From Roseateles_C aquae (GTDB taxonomy: Bacteria; Pseudomonadota; Gammaproteobacteria; Burkholderiales; Burkholderiaceae_C): DNA of 64,000 nt. The stretch spans positions 372,001 to 436,000 of the forward strand of contig NZ_JAVXZY010000001.1 of the NCBI RefSeq assembly GCF_032337115.1, in the 5' to 3' direction. The stretch's first letter is position 1. Every line of letters starts with the position of its first letter. Shown here one piece after another: positions 26,194 through 39,044 of this stretch. The position numbers and the translations under genes were made by a program. The notes beneath the pieces were generated by a model. That model saw only the letters and a program-made list of their open reading frames with translations, was not told the origin of the DNA and made no database searches.

Positions 26194-28095
26194 TCAAGCC
26201 GCAGCCGCAGCGCTGGCGCTCACCGTGGCGGCACCCCCATCGGGCCGACCGCCGGCCGGCGGCGTCCAATCCTTGGGCGGACGCGGCGGGCGACCATCCA
26301 TGATGTCGTCGATCTGGTCGGCGTCGATGGTTTCCCACTCGAGCAGGGCCTTGGCCATCGCATGCATCTTGTCCATGTTTTCCTCGATGTGCTTGCGGGC
26401 GATCGAGTACTGCTCATCGATGATGCGGCGAATCACAGAGTCCACCTTGCGCATGGTCTCTTCGGACATGCTGGTGGTCTTGGTCACCGAACGGCCAAGG
26501 AAGACCTCGCCCTCGTTCTCGGCGTAAACCATGGGACCCAGCTCATCGGTCATGCCATAGCGGGTGACCATATCGCGGGCAATCGCCGTGGCGCGCTCGA
26601 AGTCGTTGCTGGCGCCGGTGGTCATCTGGTTCATGAACACCTCTTCGGCGATGCGGCCACCAAACAGCACCGAGATGGTCGAGAGCATGCGCTCTTTGTC
26701 CATGCTGTAGCGATCGCCTTCAGGCAGCTGCATCGTCACGCCGAGTGCGCGGCCACGCGGAATCACCGTGACCTTGTGAACCGGGTCGGTCTTGGGCATC
26801 AGACGCGCGACCAGCGCATGGCCAGCCTCGTGATAGGCCGTGTTCTTGCGCTCTTCCTCGGGCATGACCATGGACTTGCGCTCGGGGCCCATCATGATCT
26901 TGTCCTTGGCCTTCTCGAAGTCGACCATCTCGACCACGCGGCCATTGCGGCGCGCGGCGAACAGGGCGGCTTCATTGACCAGATTGGCCAGATCGGCACC
27001 GGAGAAACCAGGCGTGCCACGGGCCAGGATGTCGGCACGGATGTCCTGCCCCACCGGCACCTTGCGCATATGGACGTTCAGGATCTGCTCGCGGCCACGC
27101 ACATCGGGCAGGGTCACATAGACCTGGCGGTCGAAACGGCCCGGGCGCAGCAGTGCGGGGTCGAGAATGTCAGGCCGGTTGGTCGCTGCCATCACGATGA
27201 CGCCGAGATTGGTCTCGAAGCCATCCATCTCGACCAGCATCTGGTTCAGCGTCTGCTCGCGTTCATCGTTGCCGCCACCCAGGCCGGCGCCACGATGGCG
27301 ACCGACGGCGTCGATTTCGTCGACGAAGATGATGCAAGGCGCGCTCTTCTTGGCCTGTTCGAACATATCGCGAACACGAGCCGCGCCGACACCGACGAAC
27401 ATTTCGACAAAGTCAGAGCCGGAAATCGAGAAGAACGGCACCTTGGCCTCGCCGGCAATCGCCTTGGCCAGCAAGGTCTTGCCGGTACCCGGAGGGCCGA
27501 CCAGCAGCACGCCACGAGGGATACGGCCGCCCAGCTTCTGGAATTTTTGCGGGTCCTTCAGGAAGTCAACCAACTCCTTGACCTCTTCCTTGGCTTCATC
27601 GCAGCCCGCGACATCGGCGAAGGTGGTCGAGTTATTGGCCTCATCCAGCATCCGGGCCTTGCTCTTGCCAAAACTGAAGGCACCGCCCTTTCCGCCGCCC
27701 TGCATCTGACGCATGAAGTACACCCAGACGCCAATCAGCAGCAGCATCGGGCCCCAGCTGACCAGCAGGCTCATCAGCAGTGACTGCTCTTCGCGCTGCT
27801 TGATGTCGAACTTGATGCCGTTGTTGCGCAGATCACCGACCAGACCGCGGTCCAGATAGGTGCCGGTGACGCGCAGGCGTTTGTCGTCATTGGTCAGCGC
27901 GATGATCTCGGTGCCACCGCTACCTTCCTGGATGGTGACCTGTTTGACGCGGCGCGCCTGAATTTCATCGAGAAACTCGGAGTACCCGATCTGGGTGCCC
28001 TGCACTGCGCCCCGATCGAACTGCTTGAAGACGGTGAACAGCACCAGGGCGATCACCATCCAAACAGCTACTTTCGAGAACCACTGATTGTTCAC
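26194..28095 (-). CDS. ftsH: ATP-dependent zinc metalloprotease FtsH
   Basis: This 633-residue membrane AAA+ protease has two N-terminal membrane helices (about 8-24 and 110-127) flanking a periplasmic domain. Walker A GPPGTGKT is at 200-207, Walker B is IIFVDEIDAVG, the SRH region carries NRPDILDPALLRPGR, and the zinc site HEAGH is at 422-426. The C-terminus ends in an Ala/Gly-rich tail. It degrades membrane proteins and regulators such as RpoH and LpxC. Upstream is an RpoH-type promoter. rlmE follows the usual ftsH partnership but here has a gap of about 150 bases. Confidence 0.98.
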   Translation of the reverse strand: MNNQWFSKVAVWMVIALVLFTVFKQFDRGAVQGTQIGYSEFLDEIQARRVKQVTIQEGSGGTEIIALTNDDKRLRVTGTYLDRGLVGDLRNNGIKFDIKQREEQSLLMSLLVSWGPMLLLIGVWVYFMRQMQGGGKGGAFSFGKSKARMLDEANNSTTFADVAGCDEAKEEVKELVDFLKDPQKFQKLGGRIPRGVLLVGPPGTGKTLLAKAIAGEAKVPFFSISGSDFVEMFVGVGAARVRDMFEQAKKSAPCIIFVDEIDAVGRHRGAGLGGGNDEREQTLNQMLVEMDGFETNLGVIVMAATNRPDILDPALLRPGRFDRQVYVTLPDVRGREQILNVHMRKVPVGQDIRADILARGTPGFSGADLANLVNEAALFAARRNGRVVEMVDFEKAKDKIMMGPERKSMVMPEEERKNTAYHEAGHALVARLMPKTDPVHKVTVIPRGRALGVTMQLPEGDRYSMDKERMLSTISVLFGGRIAEEVFMNQMTTGASNDFERATAIARDMVTRYGMTDELGPMVYAENEGEVFLGRSVTKTTSMSEETMRKVDSVIRRIIDEQYSIARKHIEENMDKMHAMAKALLEWETIDADQIDDIMDGRPPRPPKDWTPPAGGRPDGGAATVSASAAAAA

Positions 28096-28150
28096 CGCGA
28101 CTCCTTATTCCATTCGACATTCGCCGCATGAGCTGCGGCTGATGCACGGC

Positions 28151-28178
28151 ATATGGGGTTGATTCTATTGCAGTCAAG
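28151..28178 (-). promoter_or_regulatory. Heat-shock (RpoH, sigma-32) type promoter of ftsH
   Basis: On the minus strand CTTGACT (28172-28178) and CCCCATAT (28151-28158) are 13 bases apart. This fits the sigma-32 consensus CTTGAAA/CCCCATNT. The expected start near 28144 gives a leader of about 48 bases for ftsH. Confidence 0.75.
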
Positions 28179-28253
28179 CCCCCCCTACCGTTTGGCATTC
28201 CCTTGCGCAGCGATAGAGATTGCCAAACTCGGCACACGCTGGCGCGCGGCGCA

Positions 28254-28922
28254 CTATTTCAGACCGATGCCTACCAAAAAGGTTTCGGCCGAGCGATCAC
28301 GCGATGCCTTGGGTTTGACCGGCTTGACCTTCTTGAAACTCTGCCGAAACAGCTCGACCAGCTGGCTGTAGCCGCTGCCATGAAACACCTTGGCCACCAG
28401 CGCGCCCTCGGGCTTCAGATGCTGTTTGGAAAAGTCGATGGCCAGCTCGATCAGGTGTGAGATGCGGGCAGCATCGGTGCTGTCAATGCCGGACAGATTG
28501 GGCGCCATATCAGACACCACCACATCGACGGCACGACCAGCCAGCGCCGCTTCCAGCTGCTGCAGCACGGCCTCTTCGCGGAAGTCGCCCTGGATGAACT
28601 GGACGCCCTCGATGGGCTCGAATTCCAGCAGGTCGAGCGAGATGATGGTGCCATTGAGCTGTCCCACCGCCGCACCACCGGCACCCGCCTCCTTGGGTGC
28701 AAAGCGGCGGCGTAGGTACTGGCTCCAGGCCCCCGGCGACGCACCAAGATCAACGACGACCTGCCCCGGCTTGATCAGCTTGAGCTCCTCGTCGATTTCC
28801 TTCAACTTGTAGGCGGCGCGGGAGCGATAGCCTTCGCGCTGGGCCTGTTTCACATAGGGATCACTGACGTGATCGTGCAACCAGGCTTTGTTGATCTTCT
28901 TGCTTTTGCTATCGATTTTCAT
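28254..28922 (-). CDS. rlmE: 23S rRNA (uridine2552-2'-O)-methyltransferase RlmE
   Basis: This 222-residue Rossmann methyltransferase has SAM motif VVVDLGASPGAWSQYL. The K-D-K-E tetrad is in AAYKLKE, VVSDMAPN, VAKVFHG and RSAETFLV. It methylates U2552 of the A-loop in the large subunit. An alanine/glycine-rich insertion (KEAGAGGAAVG) in the middle lengthens it slightly over the E. coli enzyme. It diverges from yhbY, with start codons 31 bases apart, and lies upstream of ftsH. Confidence 0.96.
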   Translation of the reverse strand: MKIDSKSKKINKAWLHDHVSDPYVKQAQREGYRSRAAYKLKEIDEELKLIKPGQVVVDLGASPGAWSQYLRRRFAPKEAGAGGAAVGQLNGTIISLDLLEFEPIEGVQFIQGDFREEAVLQQLEAALAGRAVDVVVSDMAPNLSGIDSTDAARISHLIELAIDFSKQHLKPEGALVAKVFHGSGYSQLVELFRQSFKKVKPVKPKASRDRSAETFLVGIGLK

Positions 28923-28953
28923 GTTTTACCGCTCAGGCGGCGATAATACCGCC

Positions 28954-29427
28954 ATGCCTGCGATTCAATTGACCCCTGCCCAGCGCAAGGAAAAGCGTTC
29001 CGAAGCCCATCACCTGGACCCCGTGGTGATGATAGGTTCGGACGGACTCACGCCCGCCGTCGTGAAAGAAACCCATGCGGCCCTGAACGCCCATGGACTG
29101 ATCAAGGTCCGCGTGATGTCGGACGACCGGGAAGGCCGCGAATCGATTTTCGCCGCCCTGGCCGATCAACTCGATGCCGCGCCGATTCAGCACATCGGCA
29201 AGCTGCTGGTGCTGTGGCGCCCGATGCCGCCCAAGGAAAAGGCCGAGCGTGAAGACGCCCGCCCCGGCCCCAAGGTGGTCAAGATCGTCAAGTTCTCCAA
29301 GAGCGGCAATCACCGCCCGCAGATCAAGAAGGTGCAGTTGCTGGGCAACCAGCGCGTCGCCCAGGGCGGCGAAATCAAGCGCGCCAAGCGCCGCACCACC
29401 AGCGTCAAGAAGACGCAGGCAGACTGA
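28954..29427 (+). CDS. yhbY: YhbY/CRM-domain RNA-binding protein
   Basis: This 157-residue protein has an N-terminal CRM domain of about 100 residues: LTPAQRKEKRSEAHHL, the GxxG-like VMIGSDGLTP, and NAHGLIKVRV. A basic tail unlike the short E. coli protein follows (KEKAEREDARPGP, RAKRRTTSVKK). CRM proteins bind pre-50S ribosomes. The ATG at 28954 matches the family N-terminus; the open frame from 28888 would overlap rlmE. GATAAT at 28941-28946 could be a -10 box, implying a very short leader. The 3' end overlaps the next minus-strand gene by 23 bases. Confidence 0.9.
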   Translation: MPAIQLTPAQRKEKRSEAHHLDPVVMIGSDGLTPAVVKETHAALNAHGLIKVRVMSDDREGRESIFAALADQLDAAPIQHIGKLLVLWRPMPPKEKAEREDARPGPKVVKIVKFSKSGNHRPQIKKVQLLGNQRVAQGGEIKRAKRRTTSVKKTQAD

Positions 29428-29881
29428 TTGCAGCCATCGGCCTGGCAGCGCGCCAGGCCAGCATCAGCACCGCCGCGGTCTTGATGCCAAAGAACAGCAG
29501 CGATATGCCATGCAGGGCGGCGAACGACCAACTGCCTTGCCCCTCGCGTGCCGCCTGCATTGGCCCTTGCAGCGCGTAATAGCCGGCCACCACACAGACC
29601 ATGGCCAGCAATGGCAGCAGCAACTCCGGATTGAACACGGCGCGCTGCTGCATGCCCTCGCGCTCCTGCCCATCGCGCTGCAAGCGCCGCTCCATCATCA
29701 TCAGCAAGAGCCCGAGCAGCAAGCCGATCTGCGCATCGCGCTCGAACAATCGTGCCACGAGCTTGCCAGCCTGCGCTCGCTCCAGCACGGCAAAAGCCGC
29801 CGGCGCAGCAACGCCGGCAATGCAAAGCAGAAGGCCGCCCCAGAGGGCGGCCAGCAGGGCGCGCAGCCGATAGAGCGTCAC
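29405..29881 (-). CDS. DUF4149-like four-helix membrane protein
   Basis: This 158-residue protein has four hydrophobic segments: LRALLAALWGGLLLCIAGVA, QIGLLLGLLLMM, LLPLLAMVCVVAGYYAL and GISLLFFGIKTAAVLML. It resembles DUF4149 inner-membrane proteins often found beside greA in betaproteobacteria; function unknown. The GTG at 29881 was chosen because it directly precedes the first helix and follows GAGG. The longer frame to 29959 lies in antiphase inside greA. It follows greA by 10 bases and probably shares its transcript. Confidence 0.7.
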   Translation of the reverse strand: MTLYRLRALLAALWGGLLLCIAGVAAPAAFAVLERAQAGKLVARLFERDAQIGLLLGLLLMMMERRLQRDGQEREGMQQRAVFNPELLLPLLAMVCVVAGYYALQGPMQAAREGQGSWSFAALHGISLLFFGIKTAAVLMLAWRAARPMAAISLPASS

Positions 29882-29891
29882 AGCCCCGGCC

Positions 29892-30368
29892 TCAAACGTA
29901 GCGGACCTCGACGATCTCGTAGCGCTTGATGCCACCAGGCGCCTGCACCTCGGCCACATCGCCAGCTTCCTTGCCGATCAGCGCGCGCGCAATCGGCGAG
30001 CTGATCGAGATCAGGCCCAACTTCAGGTCGGCTTCGTCGTCACCGACGATCTGGTAGGTCACCTCGGCGCCGCTGGCTTCTTCTTCCAGATCGACGGTGG
30101 TGCCAAACACGATGCGGCCGCCGGCATCCACCGAGGCCGGATCGATGATCTGCGCCGCCGCCAGCTTGCCTTCGATCTCAAGAATGCGGCCTTCGATAAA
30201 GCCTTGCTTGTCCTTGGCGGCCTCGTACTCGGCGTTCTCGGACAGGTCGCCCTGAGCACGCGCTTCGGCAATGGCGTTGATCACGGCGTGGCGCTCAACC
30301 GACTTCAGTTGATGCAGTTCTTGTTTGAGCTTTTCAGCGCCGCGTACGGTCAATGGGATCGTGGCCAT
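29892..30368 (-). CDS. greA: Transcription elongation factor GreA
   Basis: This 158-residue factor has an N-terminal antiparallel coiled coil whose tip carries the acidic pair in GDLSENAEYEAAK. The C-terminal FKBP-like domain has SPIARALIGKEAGDVAEV. It rescues backtracked RNA polymerase by stimulating transcript cleavage in the secondary channel. It lies downstream of carB (same strand) and upstream of the DUF4149 gene. Confidence 0.97.
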   Translation of the reverse strand: MATIPLTVRGAEKLKQELHQLKSVERHAVINAIAEARAQGDLSENAEYEAAKDKQGFIEGRILEIEGKLAAAQIIDPASVDAGGRIVFGTTVDLEEEASGAEVTYQIVGDDEADLKLGLISISSPIARALIGKEAGDVAEVQAPGGIKRYEIVEVRYV

Positions 30369-30395
30369 GGGTCAACCTTGAAAGACAAAATGAAT

Positions 30396-30434
30396 CCGCC
30401 GCGGCCGCTCAGGAAACCTGAGCCGCGGCGGCGG
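30396..30434 (-). terminator. GC-rich hairpin between carB and greA
   Basis: CCGCCGCGGC..CTCAGG and CCTGAG..GCGGCGG form a long, slightly bulged stem with an AAA (plus strand) loop. On the coding strand it is followed by ATTCATTTTG rather than a clean T-run. It may weaken read-through from carB into greA. Confidence 0.45.
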
Positions 30435-30454
30435 ACCGGAGAACGAGCGCGAGT

Positions 30455-33721
<3,267 letters not shown>

Positions 33722-33745
33722 TTTCTCTACTCCATCCGTCCCGAA

Positions 33746-34918
33746 TCAGGCCTTGGCCATCAGACCGATGAAGCGGTCGAACAGGTATGCAATATCGTGG
33801 GGGCCAGGGCTTGCCTCAGGGTGACCCTGGAAGCAGAAGGCCGGCTTGTCGGTGCGGGCCAGGCCCTGCAGCGTGCCGTCGAACAGGCTGATGTGGGTGG
33901 CGCGCAGATTGGCCGGCAGGCTGTCGGCATCGACGGCAAAGCCGTGGTTCTGGCTGGTGATCGACACGCGGCCGTTGTCCAGATCCTTGACCGGATGGTT
34001 GGCGCCGTGGTGGCCGAACTTCATCTTAAAGGTCTTGGCTCCGGAGGCCAGCGCCATGATCTGGTGACCCAGGCAGATGCCAAAGGTGGGGATGCCGGCC
34101 TCGATCAGCTGCGCGGCCGCCTTGATCGCATAGTCGCAAGGCTGGGGGTCACCAGGGCCGTTGGACAGGAAGACGCCATCGGGTTCGAGATCGAACACCT
34201 CAGAGGCCGGCGTCTGCGCCGGCACGATGGTGATCTTGCAGCCGCGCGAGGCCAGCATGCGCAGGATGTTGTGCTTGACGCCGAAGTCAAAGGCGACGAC
34301 ATGGAAGCGCGGCTGCGCCTGCTCGCCATAGCCCTTGCCCAGCTGCCACTCGGTTTGGGTCCAGCTCTCGCGCTCGCTGCGGCTGACTACCTTGGCCAGG
34401 TCCAGGCCGGCCATGCTCGGTGCTGCTTGTGCGCGGGCAATCGCGTCGGCGATGTGCGCATCGCTGATCTGCTCACCAGCGGCCAGGGCCAGGATGCAGC
34501 CGTTTTGTGCACCGGTGCGGCGCAGCACGCGGGTCAGGCGGCGGGTATCGATGTCGGCAATCGCCACCGTGCCCTCGTCCTTCAGGTACTGGGTCAGCGT
34601 GCGGGTCTTGCGGAAGTTGGAATCAAGGACGGGCGCTTCCTTGATGATCAGGCCAGCGGCATGGATCTTCGAAGCCTCGACGTCCTCGTCGTTGACACCG
34701 TAATTGCCGATGTGCGGATACGTCAGCGTGACGATCTGGCGGCAATAGCTGGGGTCGGTGAGGATTTCCTGGTAGCCGGTCAGCGAGGTGTTGAACACCA
34801 CCTCGCCAATGGTGTGACCGGCTGCACCTATCGAGGTGCCTTTGAAGACCGTGCCGTCTGCCAGGGCGAGAATCGCGGCGGGCGCCGTGTTGAAAAAAGC
34901 AGGCAGATCGGGCAGCAC
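33746..34918 (-). CDS. carA: Carbamoyl-phosphate synthase small subunit
   Basis: This 390-residue glutaminase subunit has an N-terminal CPSase small-chain domain (ALADGTVFKGTSIG) and a class I glutamine amidotransferase with nucleophile motif GICLGHQ. Catalytic His/Glu lie in FQGHPEASPGPHD. It supplies ammonia through a tunnel to CarB. The GTG at 34918 was chosen because GGAG lies six bases upstream and the resulting N-terminus (LPDLPAFF) is typical. An in-frame ATG at 34972 would add 18 unlikely residues. A palindrome with a TATACT box lies about 150 bases upstream. Confidence 0.95.
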   Translation of the reverse strand: MLPDLPAFFNTAPAAILALADGTVFKGTSIGAAGHTIGEVVFNTSLTGYQEILTDPSYCRQIVTLTYPHIGNYGVNDEDVEASKIHAAGLIIKEAPVLDSNFRKTRTLTQYLKDEGTVAIADIDTRRLTRVLRRTGAQNGCILALAAGEQISDAHIADAIARAQAAPSMAGLDLAKVVSRSERESWTQTEWQLGKGYGEQAQPRFHVVAFDFGVKHNILRMLASRGCKITIVPAQTPASEVFDLEPDGVFLSNGPGDPQPCDYAIKAAAQLIEAGIPTFGICLGHQIMALASGAKTFKMKFGHHGANHPVKDLDNGRVSITSQNHGFAVDADSLPANLRATHISLFDGTLQGLARTDKPAFCFQGHPEASPGPHDIAYLFDRFIGLMAKA

Positions 34919-35056
34919 GGGTAACTCCGTTATTGTGCGCGCGCCCAGCTCTGCTCTTTCGCTTGGCAGCATAGCGCGCGGGCGCGCTGAGCCGTCAGAG
35001 AGCCTGAATCCGGTGGTGGAAACGGGAGGAGTTTCGCTTGGGTGCGGTGGGTTGCG

Positions 35057-35094
35057 GGTAAACCTGCTGAGTATAACCCAGCAGGGTATTTACC
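35057..35094 (-). promoter_or_regulatory. Palindrome over a -10 box upstream of carA
   Basis: GGTAAA-CCTGCTG-(9)-CAGCAGG-GTA-TTTACC forms an extended inverted repeat. On the minus strand its centre holds TATACT (35070-35075), pointing toward carA. No good -35 is seen. It could be an operator for a repressor or activator of carAB, or an RNA hairpin. Confidence 0.5.
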
Positions 35095-35175
35095 GAGCCC
35101 TTTCGCGCACAAAAATGCACGGCCGCATCGAACTGAAACGGTCCGCCACCTGTCATGCAGCCTGCGGCCGCCCCC

Positions 35176-35580
35176 TCAAGCCAGGGCGGCGATACCTGCT
35201 CGACAAATCTGTGCGTCTTCGCTGGACTTCACGCCGCTGACACCGATGGCCCCGACGCAGAAGCCATCGACCATGACCGGCACGCCACCTTCCAGCAAAC
35301 CATCCAGGCCAGGCGCGCTCAGGAAGGACACACGCCCCTGATTGATCATGTCCTCATAAACCTTGGACTCGCGCCGTCCCAGCGCTGCGGTATGCGCCTT
35401 GGCAGGGGCAATCTGCGCGGAGATGGCCGCGGCGCCATCCAGACGCTGCAGCCACAGCAGGTGCCCGCCATCGTCGACGATGGCGATGCTGACGGCCCAT
35501 TGATTGGCCAGCGCCTCGGCTTCGGCCGCGGCGGCCATGCGCTTGACTTCATCCAGGCTCAGATAGGGTTTTTGCTTCAT
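35176..35580 (-). CDS. GlcG/HbpS-family small protein
   Basis: This 134-residue protein of the GlcG/HbpS (PF03928-type) family has a typical start (LSLDEVKRMAAAAEAEA), AIVDDGGHLLWLQRLDGA, and the C-terminal GGVPVMVDGFCVGAIGVSG. Members have been linked to haem binding (HbpS), and others sit in glycolate or diol operons. The role here is unknown and no partner genes are nearby. The start at 35580 matches usual family length; an ATG at 35643 would add 21 residues. It is probably cytoplasmic. Confidence 0.8.
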   Translation of the reverse strand: MKQKPYLSLDEVKRMAAAAEAEALANQWAVSIAIVDDGGHLLWLQRLDGAAAISAQIAPAKAHTAALGRRESKVYEDMINQGRVSFLSAPGLDGLLEGGVPVMVDGFCVGAIGVSGVKSSEDAQICRAGIAALA

Positions 35581-35748
35581 CGCGGCAACACTTGAAATTG
35601 GGAAAGGAGGCCGCACTTTAGCGCTGTCGGCGGCTGCATTCATGGTCACAAATGCAAAACAGACGCCGCATCTGAACACCATAGAATCGGTGTACCCCAG
35701 CGAGGGCCGGAAGGCTGTCGCGGGCTGAACTGAAGATCTGGAGGATTT

Positions 35749-36441
35749 ATGTACGACGTTCAAGGCCAATACTCGAGCACCCTGGGCACCGGCCTGTCCG
35801 CCGAGCGGCAGCGCGTGCTGCGCAACACCTACTGGCTGCTGGCACTGTCCATGGTGCCAACGGTGCTGGGCGCCTGGATCGGCGTCAGCACCGGCATTCT
35901 CGCCACCCTGGGCACGGGCCCGAGCCTGATCCTGTTCCTGGTCGGCGCCTACGGACTGATGTTCGTCGTCGAGAAAACCAAGAACTCCAGCACCGGCGTC
36001 TACGCCCTGCTCGGCTTCACCTTCTTCATGGGGCTGATGCTGTCCAATCTGCTGACCTGGACGCTCGGATTCAAGAACGGTGCCTCGCTGATCATGACGG
36101 CCTTCGCCGGTACCGGCGCGATCTTCTTGGCCATGGCTTCGCTGGCTACGGTGATCAAGCGTGACCTGTCCGGCATGGGCAAGTTCCTCTTCGTCGGCGC
36201 GGTCATTCTGCTGGTCGCTGGCCTGGTCAATATCTTCCTGCAGTCGTCGGTCTTGATGCTGACCATGCTGGTGCTGTGCATGGGCATCTTCTCGGCCTTC
36301 ATGCTCTATGACGTCAAGCGCGTCATCGACGGCGGCGAAACCAACTACATCAGCGCCACGCTGGCCATCTATCTGGACATCTACAACGTGTTCCAGAGCC
36401 TGCTGCAACTGCTGGGCATTTTTGGCGGGGACAGAGACTAA
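35749..36441 (+). CDS. Bax inhibitor-1 family membrane protein (YccA/YbhL-like)
   Basis: This 230-residue protein has seven hydrophobic helices, ending with the conserved YDVKRVIDGGETNYISATLAI and LDIYNVFQSLLQLLG. Both are typical of bacterial BI-1 proteins such as YccA, which interacts with FtsH. The family includes pH-dependent calcium leak channels. GGAGG lies five bases before the ATG. The gene is monocistronic, followed by a REP-like repeat and a bidirectional terminator. Confidence 0.92.
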   Translation: MYDVQGQYSSTLGTGLSAERQRVLRNTYWLLALSMVPTVLGAWIGVSTGILATLGTGPSLILFLVGAYGLMFVVEKTKNSSTGVYALLGFTFFMGLMLSNLLTWTLGFKNGASLIMTAFAGTGAIFLAMASLATVIKRDLSGMGKFLFVGAVILLVAGLVNIFLQSSVLMLTMLVLCMGIFSAFMLYDVKRVIDGGETNYISATLAIYLDIYNVFQSLLQLLGIFGGDRD

Positions 36442-36462
36442 CACCCCCTACCGGCTGCGCCG

Positions 36463-36507
36463 GCCCCCTCAAGGGGGCGAGCCCGATGGACCGGCAGAGC
36501 CGGATCC
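36463..36507. repeat. REP-like palindromic modules (copy 1)
   Basis: GCCCCCTCAAGGGGGC at 36463-36478 is followed by CCGGCAGAGCCGGATCC at 36491-36507. Closely similar modules occur at 45885-45927 and 63985-64000. They lie just after a gene end, as REP elements do. Confidence 0.7.
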
Positions 36508-36544
36508 GCGCGCTCTGCTTGATGTAGCGCCTTGTGCGCGGCGC

Positions 36545-36572
36545 AAAAAGGGCTCCCAACGGGAGCCCTTTT
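36545..36572. terminator. Bidirectional terminator between BI-1 gene and rlmD
   Basis: AAAAGGGCTCCC pairs with GGGAGCCCTTTT around AAC, with A/T runs on both sides. The flanking genes converge. Confidence 0.92.
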
Positions 36573-36589
36573 ACTTGGTGTCGCGTCAA

Positions 36590-37954
36590 TCAGCGTTCGA
36601 AGACGGCGATGCTTTCGACGTGCGAGGTGTGCGGGAACATATTGACCGCACCGGCCGTGGTGCAACGGTAGCCTGCCAGATTCACCAGCAGGCCGGCGTC
36701 ACGGGCCAAGGTCGCGGGATTGCAGCTGACGTAGACGATGCGCTTGGGCGGCGTCCAACCCGGCGCCAGCGACGGGTCTTGGGCAATATCGGCCAAGGCC
36801 TTGACCAAGGCGAAAGCACCTTCACGCGGCGGGTCCACCAGCCAGCGGTCGGACTGACCATCGGCCACCAGCACTTCCGGCGTCATTTCGAAGAGATTGC
36901 GGGCCACAAAGCTGGTCTTGGCCTGCAGGCCATTGCGCTTGGCGTTCTCGCGTGAGCGGGCCACCAGGGTCTCGCTGCCCTCGATGCCCAGCACCTCGCG
37001 GGCCTGGGTGGCCAGCGGCAAGGTGAAATTACCCAGGCCGCAGAACCAGTCGATCACACGCTCATCGGGCTGCACGTCCAGCAGGCGCAAGGCGCGCCCG
37101 ACCAGCGCCGTGTTGATGTGGTGGTTGACCTGGGTGAAATCGGTCGGCTTGAAAGGCATCACGACGCCGAACTCGGGCAAGGTGTAGGCCAGCTCGCTGC
37201 CACCTTCATCGAGCAGATGCACGGTGTCCGGCCCCTTGGGCTGCAGCCACCATTGCACACCGTGCTCGGCAGCAAAGGCGCGCAACCGCGCCTTGTCGGC
37301 ATCGCCAAGCGGCTGCAGATTGCGCAGCACCAGCGCGATCACCTGATCGCCGCCGCGATCGCCAATGGCCAGCTCGATCTGCGGCAGCCGATCACGCTCA
37401 TCCATGCTGGCGATCAGCTGGCGCAATGGCATCAGCATGCCGCTGACCTTGGGCGGTAGCACCTTGCAGACCTGCATATCGGCCACATAGCGACTCTTGC
37501 GCTCATGGAAGCCGACCAGCACCTCGCCCTTCTTGGCCACATAGCGAACCGACAGACGCGCCCGGTAGCGGTAGCCCCAGGCCGGCCCTTCGATGGGCCG
37601 CGCCAGCATTTCGGCTTTGACCTTGCCCAGATGCCAGAGGTTGTCTTCCAGCACCCGCTGCTTGACGGCGACCTGGGCCGCCACATGCAGATGCTGCATC
37701 TTGCAGCCCCCGCAGGCGCCAGCGTGCAGACCGAAGTGCGGACAGCCAGGCTGCACCCGCTGCGAACTCTCGCGGCGCAGCGCCACCAGGCTGCCCTGCT
37801 CCCAGTTGTTCTTCTTGCGGCCGACCTGAACCTGGACTTCCTCACCGGGCAGCGCGCCCTCGATGAAGACCACCTTGCCTTCGGGATTGTGGGCGACGCC
37901 CTGCGCATCAAGGTCCAGGGATTCGACCTTGAGCCATTCAGAAACTTGAGTCAT
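36590..37954 (-). CDS. rlmD: 23S rRNA (uracil1939-C5)-methyltransferase RlmD
   Basis: This 454-residue enzyme has an N-terminal TRAM domain and an Fe-S cluster site with Cys71, Cys81, Cys84 and Cys163 (CPHFGLHAGACGGC plus QVCKV). The C-terminal SAM fold has VIDWFCGLGNFTLPLA, VDPPREGA and the catalytic cysteine in YVSCNPATLARD. It makes m5U1939 in the large rRNA. It converges with the BI-1 gene across a shared terminator. The rpoS gene lies upstream on the same strand, about 85 bases away. Confidence 0.95.
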   Translation of the reverse strand: MTQVSEWLKVESLDLDAQGVAHNPEGKVVFIEGALPGEEVQVQVGRKKNNWEQGSLVALRRESSQRVQPGCPHFGLHAGACGGCKMQHLHVAAQVAVKQRVLEDNLWHLGKVKAEMLARPIEGPAWGYRYRARLSVRYVAKKGEVLVGFHERKSRYVADMQVCKVLPPKVSGMLMPLRQLIASMDERDRLPQIELAIGDRGGDQVIALVLRNLQPLGDADKARLRAFAAEHGVQWWLQPKGPDTVHLLDEGGSELAYTLPEFGVVMPFKPTDFTQVNHHINTALVGRALRLLDVQPDERVIDWFCGLGNFTLPLATQAREVLGIEGSETLVARSRENAKRNGLQAKTSFVARNLFEMTPEVLVADGQSDRWLVDPPREGAFALVKALADIAQDPSLAPGWTPPKRIVYVSCNPATLARDAGLLVNLAGYRCTTAGAVNMFPHTSHVESIAVFER

Positions 37955-38040
37955 CCAGCGATTATCCCAGGCTTGGCGAGGGGCTCAGCGCTGGCCAGAA
38001 CCCGCCCCGCAGCAACCGGCACCAAACGCAGGCATCAGCC

Positions 38041-39018
<978 letters not shown>

Positions 39019-39044
39019 GGCATCAAGACCTGACCCCTGCGCAC

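Noticed and set aside
34919..35175. carA upstream region considered as a riboswitch
   Set aside because: No recognisable aptamer pattern; only the palindrome around the -10 box is evident.
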